64,000 nucleotides of DNA from Thermoclostridium sp036562185 (GTDB lineage: Bacteria > Bacillota > Clostridia > DSM-8532), in NCBI GenBank assembly GCA_036562185.1, contig DATCKN010000040.1:1-64000 (forward strand). Direction: 5' to 3'. The notes beneath the pieces are model-generated. The model was not told where the DNA came from. It was given only the letters and a program-made list of their open reading frames with translations, and made no database searches. Below are positions 43,808 to 53,008 of the stretch, piece by piece; within the stretch, counting starts at the first letter, position 1, and each line of letters starts with the position of its first letter. The translations under genes and the position numbers were made by a program.

Positions 43808-43843
43808 GGCACCTGCTTACGTATATCCACGTAAACAAGTGCC
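43808..43843 (-). other. Long intercistronic stem-loop after SBP-F
   Basis: A 15-base-pair stem with a 6-base loop (arms 43808-43822 and 43829-43843). On the minus-strand RNA all 15 positions pair, two of them as G-U. On the plus-strand RNA the same two positions would be A-C mismatches. The structure therefore fits the transcribed strand. Confidence 0.7.
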
Positions 43844-43869
43844 TCTTCTAATATTTAGCTAAGACTTGG

Positions 43870-45282
43870 TCAGTTATTTTCCAAAAAGATGCGGTTTAAC
43901 TCATCATAGTACTTATTAATAGCTTCCCTGGCAGTCATATCTCCGGTCCAGACATAGGACATTGCAGTATCGAGAGCTGCATTAAATACGTCTGTGCCAC
44001 TTACATAATACCATGCTGTTGAGACTGCATTGTTAAATGCATAATCTACAACTGCGCTTTTGTACATACCAGCTTCCGGATAATTCTTGTTGTTAATCCA
44101 TTTGTCTGTCAGTTCACTATTAGTATACCATGATTCAAGTATAGGCATCCAGGTACCATTTTCTATAAGATCCCATGAATTTTCTTCCTGGTAATACCAT
44201 TTAAGCCATGTCATAGCTTCTTCAGGATGTTTAGTTGTTGCAAATACAACATTAGGCCCCCCGGTACAGATCGTAACTTTTTCCTTGAAATAAGGCAGAA
44301 CACCTACCCCATATTCGAAATTTGCATCGGGCCCGAGATATGTACCAACATTCCAGGCACCGTCTGTTGCCATTACAATTTTCTCGGTTCCAAGGGAAGT
44401 TGACAATGCGGTGGCAGCAGTACTGACAGGTGGCGCACAGTGATATTTCAAAGACAGGTCGGCAATTGCCTGAAGTGCTTCTACAGCTTCGGGCTGGTTA
44501 ATAATACATTCTGTACCGTCCTTATTGAAGAAACCACCGCCGTTTGAAAGGCACCATACTTCAAGCTGCCATGGCAGAATGTTTACGCAGCAGCCATAAA
44601 TATCTACGTTATTCGGATCAAAATTCGGATCCAGAGCATTTCTACCGTTAACGTCAATTGTAAGTGTTTGAGCAACTCTTACAAACTCATCCCAGGACCA
44701 TGCATCTTCAGCCTTTGCAGGCGGTGTGAACTGATTTATGTCAAGTCCCTGTTTTTCGCACACTTCCTTAAGCAGGTCAATATTATACCAAATATTCAGA
44801 ACCTCATTAGCCGCCGAATAAGCTACAGGAGTACCGTTATTTTTAAATGTTATACAATCCAGAGGTTTTGCTTCATTTTCTTCATACATTTCACTGATAT
44901 CATAAAGTAACCCGTTTTTAGCAAAAGTAAGAACCCCTGCTTCACTCATTATTGCCGTATCGGGCAGCTCGCCTGCTGTGGCCATGGTATTGAGTTTTGC
45001 AATATAGTTATCATAGTCAATCTTTAAAACTTCCACATAGATTTTATCCTGTTGCGCATTAAATTTGTCAGCCACTGCCTGACAGGCAGCTGTTTCTGTC
45101 TCGTTCCCCCATTGTGCATATGTGATGCGTATCCGTTCGTCTGCAGAAGTTCCACCACTGCTCTCAGTACCTGTCGTTCCTGTAGAAGGAACATCTTTGT
45201 TTGTACCGTCACATGCAGAAAGTGTTATAAGGCTTAACATCACTATAGCAGCCAGTAGAATTGCGATTTTTCTCTTAATCAT
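43870..45282 (-). CDS. Sugar ABC transporter solute-binding lipoprotein, locus F
   Basis: A 470-residue group 1 sugar-binding lipoprotein. The signal peptide ends in LSAC (Cys at about 24), followed by a Thr/Gly/Ser linker. The mature part begins RITYAQWGNETETAACQAVADKF (MalE/UgpB-like), and an AEDAWSWDEFVRVAQTL segment precedes the hinge. The ATG follows GGGGAGATAAG. It follows the GH127 gene by 74 bases with a small stem-loop between, and precedes the permeases past a 15-base-pair stem-loop. Arabino-oligosaccharide binding is inferred from the operon. Confidence 0.94.
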   Translation of the reverse strand: MIKRKIAILLAAIVMLSLITLSACDGTNKDVPSTGTTGTESSGGTSADERIRITYAQWGNETETAACQAVADKFNAQQDKIYVEVLKIDYDNYIAKLNTMATAGELPDTAIMSEAGVLTFAKNGLLYDISEMYEENEAKPLDCITFKNNGTPVAYSAANEVLNIWYNIDLLKEVCEKQGLDINQFTPPAKAEDAWSWDEFVRVAQTLTIDVNGRNALDPNFDPNNVDIYGCCVNILPWQLEVWCLSNGGGFFNKDGTECIINQPEAVEALQAIADLSLKYHCAPPVSTAATALSTSLGTEKIVMATDGAWNVGTYLGPDANFEYGVGVLPYFKEKVTICTGGPNVVFATTKHPEEAMTWLKWYYQEENSWDLIENGTWMPILESWYTNSELTDKWINNKNYPEAGMYKSAVVDYAFNNAVSTAWYYVSGTDVFNAALDTAMSYVWTGDMTAREAINKYYDELNRIFLENN

Positions 45283-45310
45283 CTTATCTCCCCTTTTCTA
45301 CTTTTATATT

Positions 45311-45330
45311 TCAACACGTCATTGTGTTGA
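45311..45330 (-). other. Stem-loop between GH127 gene and SBP-F
   Basis: TCAACAC / GTGTTGA, seven base pairs with a 6-base loop, in the 74-base gap. With the stem at 43808 it brackets SBP-F on both sides. Confidence 0.5.
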
Positions 45331-45356
45331 TGTACCAATTAATGTTTTGATATGTA

Positions 45357-47306
45357 CTATAAACGGGCTTTTTGCCAGACGATCATTTCTCCTTCCCCCC
45401 TGTTGCCCCAAAGACAATATGGAATGGCCTTAAGTCTTACCTGTTTCTCCCTGAATACTGGTTTGCCATACAGCTCGCCGTCTTCAATACCTTCATTCAG
45501 AAGGCGTGTTCCGTAATACTCTATTACGGGGAATTTACCGAAAAGCTCATCTTCTGTTATATTTTCCTCTAGGGTGCTATTAACCGAAGCATAAATTGCG
45601 GCAAGGTTATCACCGTTATCTTTTTCTTCAAGACAGTAAACACAGGGACCCTTCATCAGGGCTATTTTTCCAACATTGGCACTGACCCTTTCATTTGCCG
45701 ATACCCAACGGGGTTTAACGTCAAAATCTATCTCAATGGTATGGAATCCGTCCCATGGACCTGAAAAGCAGGCATATCCGTTGTCCTCATCTATTTCCAC
45801 CCGATGGCCATCTCTGGTGGCTTTTATTTGACCCGAATAGCCAGGTATACGAACGTTTATTGTGATTTTTTCAGGTGAAGAACAATTTACTTTTAAAATG
45901 ATTTTTCCTTCCTGCATCAATGCAGATTCCAGTGACAGTGACATTTCAGTTTTATCAAACTTGACTTTGGCGGTTGAAGAGATAAAAAGATTGATATAAA
46001 GCCGGTCTTTATCTTTAGCATATATGTATTGCCCAAGAGATGACAGCGTTCTGGAAACATTCGGGGGGCAGCAGGCAACACCGAACCATCTTTGGCGTAC
46101 AGGTTTTACATGTTTCATATAAGTATGGTCGGTACAGAAACGAGGTACAACTTCAAGGGGGTTAACATAAAAATACCTGTCACCGGTTATGCTGATTGAT
46201 GAAAGAACAGTGTTATACAATGCTTTTTCAACCGTATTGTAATATTCTGCATTTCGGGTAGCAGCATTCATTCTCTGGCCAAACATCATAAGCCCTATAG
46301 AGGCACATGTCTCACTGTAATTTGTGTTGCTGGGAAGATCGTAATCTGTTGTAAATCTTTCAAGAAAGCCACTTGAACCAACAGATCCTGTTATATACAT
46401 TCTGAATTTTGTTATATTATTCCACAATGCCTGACATGCTTCCAACATCTCTTCATCTTCATACTCAATAGCTAAATCCACCATTGCGCTGTACATATAC
46501 ATTGCCCTGACAGCGTGACCTTCAGCAGTTCTTTGTTCAACAGGCCGAATATGTGATTGTGAATATTTTAGATCGTAATCTGCCAGTTCGGGGAAAAACT
46601 CATATCCACCACGCTTTTTTATTTCGTTAATGAAATAATTGGGATGATTTCCTCTCTCCTCAATGAAGTACCGTGCGGTATCCAAATAACGCCTTTCACC
46701 TGTAACCCGGTATAACTTTATTAATGCAATTTCAATCTCCTGATGACCCGGATACCCATTTATCCGGTTTTCACCTTTTCCGAAAACTTCACAAATTAGA
46801 TCGGCATTTTTTCGGGCAATTTCAAGCAGGTTTGTTTTACCTGTAGCATAGTAATATGCAACAGCTGCTTCAATCAAGTGACCCGAGCAATAAAGTTCAT
46901 GCCCCTCTACAAGATTTGTCCAGCGTTTTTCGGGTTCTGACACGGTATAGTATGTATTAATGTATCCATCTTCCTGCTGCGCTCGCCCGATAAGACTTAT
47001 AACTTCATCTATGGTTTGTTCAAACCTGTTGTCACTACCATTCCAAATGCAATAAGCAGCAGCTTCTATCCATTTGTAAAGATCACTGTCCTGAAATACA
47101 ACCCCTTTTCTTTCCCCTTTTATTTCACCGGCCGCTATACGGAAATTTTCAATGCAGTGAGTAGGAATGGCGTCCTTAACACGATCATTTAGTATATCCC
47201 ACTGATATGGGATCATTTTCTCGGCTACTAGTTTCAAATAGCTGCCGAAAATCGGGTCTGTAATTTTTATGTCCTGTAAATCAAGGGTATTTAATCGTTT
47301 ACTCAT
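45357..47306 (-). CDS. Beta-L-arabinofuranosidase, GH127
   Basis: A 649-residue GH127 enzyme with an (alpha/alpha)6 catalytic barrel (about 1-430) followed by beta-sandwich domains. The zinc site of Bifidobacterium HypBA1 (Glu338, Cys340, Cys417, Cys418) is matched by Glu332 and Cys334 in SETCAS and Cys412-Cys413 in GVACCPPNVSR. The general acid position (Glu322 there) falls at Glu316 here, with the same 16-residue spacing. Zinc-bound Cys is the expected nucleophile. It releases beta-L-arabinofuranose from oligosaccharides. No signal peptide is present, so it acts inside the cell. The ATG follows AAGGAGC. It leads the locus F operon and is divergent from LacI-F. Confidence 0.95.
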   Translation of the reverse strand: MSKRLNTLDLQDIKITDPIFGSYLKLVAEKMIPYQWDILNDRVKDAIPTHCIENFRIAAGEIKGERKGVVFQDSDLYKWIEAAAYCIWNGSDNRFEQTIDEVISLIGRAQQEDGYINTYYTVSEPEKRWTNLVEGHELYCSGHLIEAAVAYYYATGKTNLLEIARKNADLICEVFGKGENRINGYPGHQEIEIALIKLYRVTGERRYLDTARYFIEERGNHPNYFINEIKKRGGYEFFPELADYDLKYSQSHIRPVEQRTAEGHAVRAMYMYSAMVDLAIEYEDEEMLEACQALWNNITKFRMYITGSVGSSGFLERFTTDYDLPSNTNYSETCASIGLMMFGQRMNAATRNAEYYNTVEKALYNTVLSSISITGDRYFYVNPLEVVPRFCTDHTYMKHVKPVRQRWFGVACCPPNVSRTLSSLGQYIYAKDKDRLYINLFISSTAKVKFDKTEMSLSLESALMQEGKIILKVNCSSPEKITINVRIPGYSGQIKATRDGHRVEIDEDNGYACFSGPWDGFHTIEIDFDVKPRWVSANERVSANVGKIALMKGPCVYCLEEKDNGDNLAAIYASVNSTLEENITEDELFGKFPVIEYYGTRLLNEGIEDGELYGKPVFREKQVRLKAIPYCLWGNRGEGEMIVWQKARL

Positions 47307-47459
47307 ACAAAAGCTCCTTATTATCGCATTTTTGTGGTAATCGTTTTATTAATTAACTCCTGATTATTTGTCAGGCTTGTTGTTCCAATGTTGCAGAATG
47401 TTCGGCTTTTTATCCATTTAAACCTCAAATTGATACAACAATTTTTTCAGTGTTTTAAT

Positions 47460-47469
47460 TAAACGTTTA
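47460..47469. promoter_or_regulatory. Candidate LacI-F operator 1
   Basis: Perfect 10-base palindrome TAAACGTTTA, 154 bases upstream of the GH127 start. Confidence 0.5.
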
Positions 47470-47632
47470 CCCTGTGCGGATATATAATAACATATTATTT
47501 ACCAGTTTGTAAATAACATTTCTAAAAAAATATAATTTTTTATTTTACAGACAGATGGCGGGTTATACAGAACAAATGAAAAAAACCGACGTTCAGGCTT
47601 ACTTTTTTAGATTAATCTATTTAAGAATACTC

Positions 47633-47661
47633 TTGTATAACGTTTAACTATTATGTATAAT
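47633..47661 (+). promoter_or_regulatory. Promoter of LacI-F
   Basis: TTGTAT, 17-base spacer, TATAAT, 39 bases before the LacI-F start codon. Confidence 0.65.
47635..47648. promoter_or_regulatory. Candidate LacI-F operator 2
   Basis: GTATAACGTTTAAC, symmetric except for two central-flank positions, overlaps the -35 and spacer of the LacI-F promoter. It shares the AACGTT core with the site at 47460 and suggests autoregulation. Confidence 0.45.
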
Positions 47662-47699
47662 TATTGTAGACATTAAATTATACAATAAGGAGAGGTTTT

Positions 47700-48743
47700 A
47701 TGGCCAGTATGAAAGATATTGCAGAGCGCGCAGGGGTTTCAATAGCTACAGTTTCAAAAGTGCTTAACAATCAGGGAGGTATCAGTCAGGAAACAGCCGA
47801 ACTGATTCACTCGATAGCAAAGGAACTGAACTATCATCCTAATTTTTATGCAAGAAATTTAAAAAAGGGCGCAAGCCGTGCGATAGGAGTTATTACCGAA
47901 GATCTAACCGTTTTTAATTCTTCTCCAATCGTAGATGGAATAGGCGCATATTGCGATGACCACGGTTATCATTATTTCCTGGAAAACATGCGTCTGGACA
48001 GACTTAAAATAGATCCCATCAGAGATGTAAAGAAATACAATGAAATTGTCAGGAAATCCATAAGTTTCATGAAGGCTTTGCAGGTTGACGGCCTTATCTA
48101 CCTTGGATGCCACAGCCATAAGGTACTTTCTTTGCCGGAAATCGATGATACTCACTGCGTTTTTGCATATTGCAGCAGCTCTAACCCTAACATTCCGTCG
48201 GTATCGTATGACGATAATGAAGCAAGTTTTGAAGTGGCAAATTATCTTATTAATGCCGGTCACAGATCGATTGGTGTTATTACAGGCCCGCTTGCCAGTA
48301 TCCATACACAAAACCGTCTTATTGGATATCAGAAAGCATTGTTTAACAACGAAATCCCATACAATCCCAAATTGACGGTAAATGGCGACTGGGGAAGAGA
48401 TTCAGGTTATGCCCTTGCGAAGCAACTAATCGATAACGGTGTAACGGCTATATTTGCCCAAAACGATTTAATGGCTATGGGTGTTATTGATTATTGCAGA
48501 AAAATAGGAATTGAAGTAGGTCGTGATCTTGCATTAATTGGATTTGACGACAGGGAAATCTGCACTGTCAGTCGTCCCACTCTTTCAAGTGTCAGCCTGC
48601 CACTATTCGAAATCGGGCAAACATCGGCAGAGATTTTAATTAATAAAATAGAAAATAAACCATCCGAATTAACAGGGGAAATACTTCTTGAATGTAAGCT
48701 TATAGAAAGAGAATCATCACGGTTTGTAAAAAATAATACATAA
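47700..48743 (+). CDS. LacI-family transcriptional regulator, locus F
   Basis: A 347-residue LacI/GalR protein. The helix-turn-helix MKDIAERAGVSIATVSKVLN is at residues 4-23, followed by the hinge. The effector-binding domain starts with AIGVITEDLTVF and ends with ALIGFDDREICTVSRPTLSS. The ATG follows AAGGAGAGG. It is divergent from the GH127-importer F operon, with AACGTT-centred palindromes between, so it probably represses that operon until an arabinose-containing sugar is bound. Its stop lies eight bases from the convergent membrane AraC-G gene. Confidence 0.93.
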   Translation: MASMKDIAERAGVSIATVSKVLNNQGGISQETAELIHSIAKELNYHPNFYARNLKKGASRAIGVITEDLTVFNSSPIVDGIGAYCDDHGYHYFLENMRLDRLKIDPIRDVKKYNEIVRKSISFMKALQVDGLIYLGCHSHKVLSLPEIDDTHCVFAYCSSSNPNIPSVSYDDNEASFEVANYLINAGHRSIGVITGPLASIHTQNRLIGYQKALFNNEIPYNPKLTVNGDWGRDSGYALAKQLIDNGVTAIFAQNDLMAMGVIDYCRKIGIEVGRDLALIGFDDREICTVSRPTLSSVSLPLFEIGQTSAEILINKIENKPSELTGEILLECKLIERESSRFVKNNT

Positions 48744-48751
48744 TCAGGATA

Positions 48752-50980
48752 TTAATTTATATTTTTTACCAGTATTCTGTATTTTGCGGGTGTTATTCCC
48801 ATGTGCTGCTTAAACCGCCGTATAAAACTTGAAGCGTCATAATATCCTACAGAAGTACCGATATCCTGAATGGACATATCGGTTCCCGCAAGAAGTTCCT
48901 TTGCCTTTTCCATCCGCAAAAGCACTAGGTATTCAGACGGATACATACCCGTTTGTTCTTTATATTTCAAAGACAGTGTTGCAGCACTCATACCATGAAT
49001 GCTGGCTATCGTTCCCATACTAAGCCCGGGATCTGTGTAGTTTTCACGTATGTAATCAATTACCCGCCCGATAACAGGGTTTTCATCAGGCATATTCTGC
49101 TCTTCCTTCTGAAGGATGTCATTGCACAACCGGCGGAGAATCTCGGTTAAATCCGATACCCTTCTGCATCGGGACAGCTCAAAGATGTCATAATATTTTA
49201 TTGAATGCTCGGAAACCTCATCGTAGCTTAAATACTTGTTCAACAGCATGCTGATGATTTCATTGTAAATAATGCGGAACGCAAACAACGAGAATTTCTT
49301 CGTTTTAAGTATTTGAAACAGTTCGTCAATTCTGTCATGCAATGCATCTGCATCACCTGCGTATAGGGCTTTACGAAAACCATCCAGATAGTTTTCGGTG
49401 AATGGTTCGATATCCTTCGCTGCCGAGCTGACATCCGAAAACCATAAAACATGCTCATTTCCCATAACAAAACGGTTATCATAGGCTGTACTGGCTTCCA
49501 AATAGGCATTGGTAGCTTCTGAGAAATCAGCATGAATATTGCTTGCGGATATAACAGCTTCATTGTCGAATGAAAACAGCACAGACTTTGCATTGTTGAC
49601 CCAGTCTTCCAGAGCTTCATGTTCATTTGCAAACAGGACAAACAAATACTGCTCGTAATCAAAAATTTCCATGCCATAACCTTTTACATCGCTCCCGTCG
49701 GCAAACAGTGAATTTAAAAGCTCAAGCGCTTTGTTTTCAGCCGGTAATGCAGACATTAGAGAAACGCAGTAAAAAGGCCGATCGATATCCATACCAAGAT
49801 CGGACGCTATGTTAATGGCCTGTTCACGGCTGGAAAAACGGCATTTTACAAACTTCTTTACAAAGTCTGCCCGGCATGCATCCTTGCTTTCATTAAGCCT
49901 GGTGTTCAAAACCCTGTTCTGGCCTTTTAATGTTTCTATCCCTTTTTTAATTGCACTAAACCCATCCTCGGAAGTTAATACGTCACCTATACTTTTTTGT
50001 ATTTCCTTTATAGGCCTTATGTGACTGTTTGCAAAATAAACCGTCAGAAGTCCGCACGGCACGCTTAATAACAGCAGGAATAAAGAAAATGTAAGACGGG
50101 AACGGGCTGTCTGCATCTGAACGGTTTCCTGCGGGATAAGTGAAACATAACACAAATCGAGCAGGCTGCCACGCTGTGCAAAAAGTATGTACTTCGTTCC
50201 ATCCTGTAAAGCAATATTACGAATAATCGGTTCTTCCATTCCTGTAACTTCGTTAAGAATGACATCATCCGGGATGTCTATTGTCCTCTTTGCCGATATA
50301 ACGTTCTGTCCCGAAAAAATATACATATTACGGTCCTGCAATATTTCATCTGTAAACATTCGCTGGTATGCATTGTCCTGTATGAGAAACACCGCATTAC
50401 CGACAATATATCTGCCATTCAGTCGCAGAGGTATAATAACCGTAACCATCTTCTTATTGGTATCACTGGTTAAAACACTGTGCACACTCATGCTTGGCAG
50501 TATGCATATTTCATCGCTCTTTTTCCTGAGCAGTTCGCATAGCGATTCGGGCGAAATGCCGTCATAGTACATCAGTTTCTCGGTGTAAATATCCATGGAT
50601 ATCGATGTACTGGATGAATAAAGATAATCATCTTCATGGAATACAACATAAAGTTGATCGAAGAAATTGTCGGCATTGTATGAAATCAGGTGTTCTTTAA
50701 GATAATATGCTTTTAGTGCGTTTTCTTTCAGTTTGAACGGTGTTATATAGGGTGAAAGGCTTATCTGGTTTGCTATGTTAATAAGCGCGGACAGCTTCTC
50801 TTCGTGCTGGAGCCTGAGAGCACTCAGACGATTTGTGTTTTCTTCCACAATACTGGCATGAATAGCCGATGCATAGCTGTTGTTCACATAAATTCCCACA
50901 CCAATAAAAAGCACAGCCATGACAGCAACATACGAAATAATATAGCGTAATATGATGGAGCGATAAAAAACCCTTCTCAT
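48752..50980 (-). CDS. Membrane-anchored AraC-family regulator, locus G (YesS-like)
   Basis: A 742-residue one-component regulator. Helix 1 lies near residues 10-30 (YIISYVAVMAVLFIGVGIYV). It is followed by an extracellular Cache-like domain, helix 2 near 295 (FSLFLLLLSVPCGLLTVYF), a cytosolic linker domain, and the double AraC helix-turn-helix in the last 100 residues (IHGMSAATLSLKYKEQTGMY, IQDIGTSVGYYDASSFIRRF). The ATG at 50980 follows AAGGGAG. It lies downstream of operon G on the same strand but beyond a terminator-like hairpin, so it probably has its own promoter while still controlling importer G. Confidence 0.9.
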   Translation of the reverse strand: MRRVFYRSIILRYIISYVAVMAVLFIGVGIYVNNSYASAIHASIVEENTNRLSALRLQHEEKLSALINIANQISLSPYITPFKLKENALKAYYLKEHLISYNADNFFDQLYVVFHEDDYLYSSSTSISMDIYTEKLMYYDGISPESLCELLRKKSDEICILPSMSVHSVLTSDTNKKMVTVIIPLRLNGRYIVGNAVFLIQDNAYQRMFTDEILQDRNMYIFSGQNVISAKRTIDIPDDVILNEVTGMEEPIIRNIALQDGTKYILFAQRGSLLDLCYVSLIPQETVQMQTARSRLTFSLFLLLLSVPCGLLTVYFANSHIRPIKEIQKSIGDVLTSEDGFSAIKKGIETLKGQNRVLNTRLNESKDACRADFVKKFVKCRFSSREQAINIASDLGMDIDRPFYCVSLMSALPAENKALELLNSLFADGSDVKGYGMEIFDYEQYLFVLFANEHEALEDWVNNAKSVLFSFDNEAVISASNIHADFSEATNAYLEASTAYDNRFVMGNEHVLWFSDVSSAAKDIEPFTENYLDGFRKALYAGDADALHDRIDELFQILKTKKFSLFAFRIIYNEIISMLLNKYLSYDEVSEHSIKYYDIFELSRCRRVSDLTEILRRLCNDILQKEEQNMPDENPVIGRVIDYIRENYTDPGLSMGTIASIHGMSAATLSLKYKEQTGMYPSEYLVLLRMEKAKELLAGTDMSIQDIGTSVGYYDASSFIRRFKQHMGITPAKYRILVKNIN

Positions 50981-51285
50981 CACACACTCCCTTGCTTATT
51001 ATTTCTTATTAATTACCGTTTATAAAGCATCCGAATAACCTATAAGCAATATTAAAAGCAGTCCGCCGGGGCAGTAGATTAAAACACCCGCTCTTTTGGT
51101 AGTAAACAACCGCCTCCTGTAAAAAAGGTACATTTTTTATTGCTATGACATATTTTTACATTAAAGCCAGGATAACAAAACCGCAGTACATGAAACAGTG
51201 CTGCGGTTTATATAAAGCAAAAGCTGCCTAAAAACAATTTCAAAATCCTGATTCTATATATCTATGTATACTTTACCATATTTCC
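50981..51285. other. Region between SBP-G and AraC-G
   Basis: 305 bases holding the operon G terminator at 51172-51209 and presumably the AraC-G promoter. No convincing hexamers and no gene are visible. Confidence 0.45.
51172..51209 (-). terminator. Terminator of operon G
   Basis: AAACCGCAG / CTGCGGTTT, nine base pairs with a 14-base loop. On the minus strand it is followed by TTTTGTTATC, about 75 bases after the SBP-G stop. Confidence 0.75.
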
Positions 51286-52914
51286 TTATTGAGCGGCAAG
51301 ATAATTATCATAAGCTTTCTGGTAAAGCTCAACATACCGATCCGCTCCAACGGATTTTGCTGTGCTTAAAAATTGCTTCCAGCTTTCGTCAGTCACTCCG
51401 TTTGTAATGAAATTGGTAATGGATTCCTTCATAAATTTATCAATTTCATTATACAAACGCGAAACCTCAATTGCTTCTTCGTTGGACATCTTAGCAAGCC
51501 TGTAGAGGTAATAGAATGAATATTTCTCAAGGACTCCTGCCTCTTCATAATCTTTACTGGTCTGATATCTTTCCACGCGGTGAGGAGGCATTTCGTAAAT
51601 CTTGAAATAATAATCCCCGGGTGCAAAGAATTGCCCGTGATAAACCGGAACATACTTATAAAGTGCATTGTTTTCAGGAACATACAAAATTTCGTATTTC
51701 CCTTCGTCATTTATTTTCATCGTGGGCTCTATCGGGCCGCCTTCCCTGATAGGACCATTGACAGATACCATCATTGTTTCTGTTTCCATTTGAGCATCCA
51801 GCCACATAAGCGTTTCAGGGATATGCTTATTGGCAACTGTCAGAGCAGCACCTAAAGTAGGAACCTCAAGAATTCGTGGAACTTTTACACCATATTCGCT
51901 TGCCGGGGGAATTATTGAGGTATACATAGCCGCAATATCCGGAGTGAGGGCAGTATTTATAAGTCTCAAATAAGTTGTATAGCCAACCCTTCCTGCATTC
52001 ATTTTTGTTCCCCAAACATTGGAATCCTGGGTAATTGATTCAGGATCAAGCAGGCCTTCTTTATAGCACATGTGCAGCCATTCACATGCATCACGAAAAC
52101 CTGGCATATAACCTGGGAAAACTACTTTCTGATTGTCATCAATGCAGGCATATACAAATCTCTGCAACGGCACGCCAAAGTTTGCAAAGTGAGTGTAAAC
52201 GCCCTGGGTCTGGTGAACAAGATCGGCAGCACTGAACGGGATTTCGTCTTTTTCACCGTTCCCGTTAGGATCATTGTCACGGAATGCGCGTAGTACATTG
52301 GTAAGTTCATCTATATTCTTTGGAATATCCAGTCCCAATTTATCAAGCCATGCCTTGTTAATGTAATGGTTACCATCGTGGTTGACGTTCTGGGCGGTCA
52401 GATTGCCTATATAGTACATCTTTCCGTCTGATGCCGGAATTGATACATAGGCATCATTCAAATACAATCGGCTGTGATAATTCGGCATGTATTTTTCAAT
52501 ATAGTTGTCCAATGGTACAAGGATTTTCTGGTTTACTCCGTACTCTTCAACATCTACTTCTCCGCGAATGATCAAATCCGGCCAGTCTCCCGAAGCAAAC
52601 ATCAGGTTCAGCTTGGTATTCCAGTCACCGTCCTTGACAAGCTCCCATTCAATATGTATGTTTGTCTTTTTCTCAAGTTCCTGGAAAAACCACATATTAT
52701 CGAAATCCACCTGTTGGTTTTCCAATACATACTGGAATGCACGCAGCGTAATTTTTTCATCACTGATTTTTCCGTCGCTGCCCGGTGCCGTAGCGGTTGT
52801 TGTGGGGGTTTCTGTTTTCTGTGTTACGTCACCGCCCTGGTTAACCGAAGGAGTACCGCATGCAACAGTAAGTACCATAAGCACAAGCAACAGCACTAGT
52901 AATGATTTTTTCAT
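51286..52914 (-). CDS. Sugar ABC transporter solute-binding lipoprotein, locus G
   Basis: A 542-residue YtcQ/LplA-like lipoprotein. The signal peptide has lipobox TVAC (Cys at about 19), followed by a Thr/Gly linker. An Asp/Asn-rich loop (RDNDPNGNGEKDEIPFS) resembles a calcium-binding loop and is shared with SBP-B. The ATG follows GAGGAGATTAAGG. It ends lplB-ytcP-SBP, bracketed by an upstream stem-loop and a downstream terminator. Confidence 0.94.
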   Translation of the reverse strand: MKKSLLVLLLVLMVLTVACGTPSVNQGGDVTQKTETPTTTATAPGSDGKISDEKITLRAFQYVLENQQVDFDNMWFFQELEKKTNIHIEWELVKDGDWNTKLNLMFASGDWPDLIIRGEVDVEEYGVNQKILVPLDNYIEKYMPNYHSRLYLNDAYVSIPASDGKMYYIGNLTAQNVNHDGNHYINKAWLDKLGLDIPKNIDELTNVLRAFRDNDPNGNGEKDEIPFSAADLVHQTQGVYTHFANFGVPLQRFVYACIDDNQKVVFPGYMPGFRDACEWLHMCYKEGLLDPESITQDSNVWGTKMNAGRVGYTTYLRLINTALTPDIAAMYTSIIPPASEYGVKVPRILEVPTLGAALTVANKHIPETLMWLDAQMETETMMVSVNGPIREGGPIEPTMKINDEGKYEILYVPENNALYKYVPVYHGQFFAPGDYYFKIYEMPPHRVERYQTSKDYEEAGVLEKYSFYYLYRLAKMSNEEAIEVSRLYNEIDKFMKESITNFITNGVTDESWKQFLSTAKSVGADRYVELYQKAYDNYLAAQ

Positions 52915-52946
52915 CCTTAATCTCCTCTCTTTTATTTTTTATATAC

Positions 52947-52964
52947 ACCGCCTCACCCGGCGGT
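52947..52964 (-). other. Intercistronic stem-loop before SBP-G
   Basis: ACCGCC / GGCGGT, six GC-rich base pairs with a 6-base loop, in the 94-base gap between ytcP-G and SBP-G. Confidence 0.55.
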
Positions 52965-53008
52965 TTATCAAACCTTTAAAACCCGCACGAAATCCCCAGG
53001 CTCGTTTA

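Larger units (their letters stand above)
47307..47699. other. Divergent control region, GH127 operon / LacI-F
   Basis: 393 AT-rich bases with no gene. It holds two AACGTT-centred candidate operators (47460, 47635) and the LacI-F promoter. On the minus strand TTTACA with a TTATTA 17 bases later is a weak candidate promoter for the GH127 operon. Confidence 0.5.
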
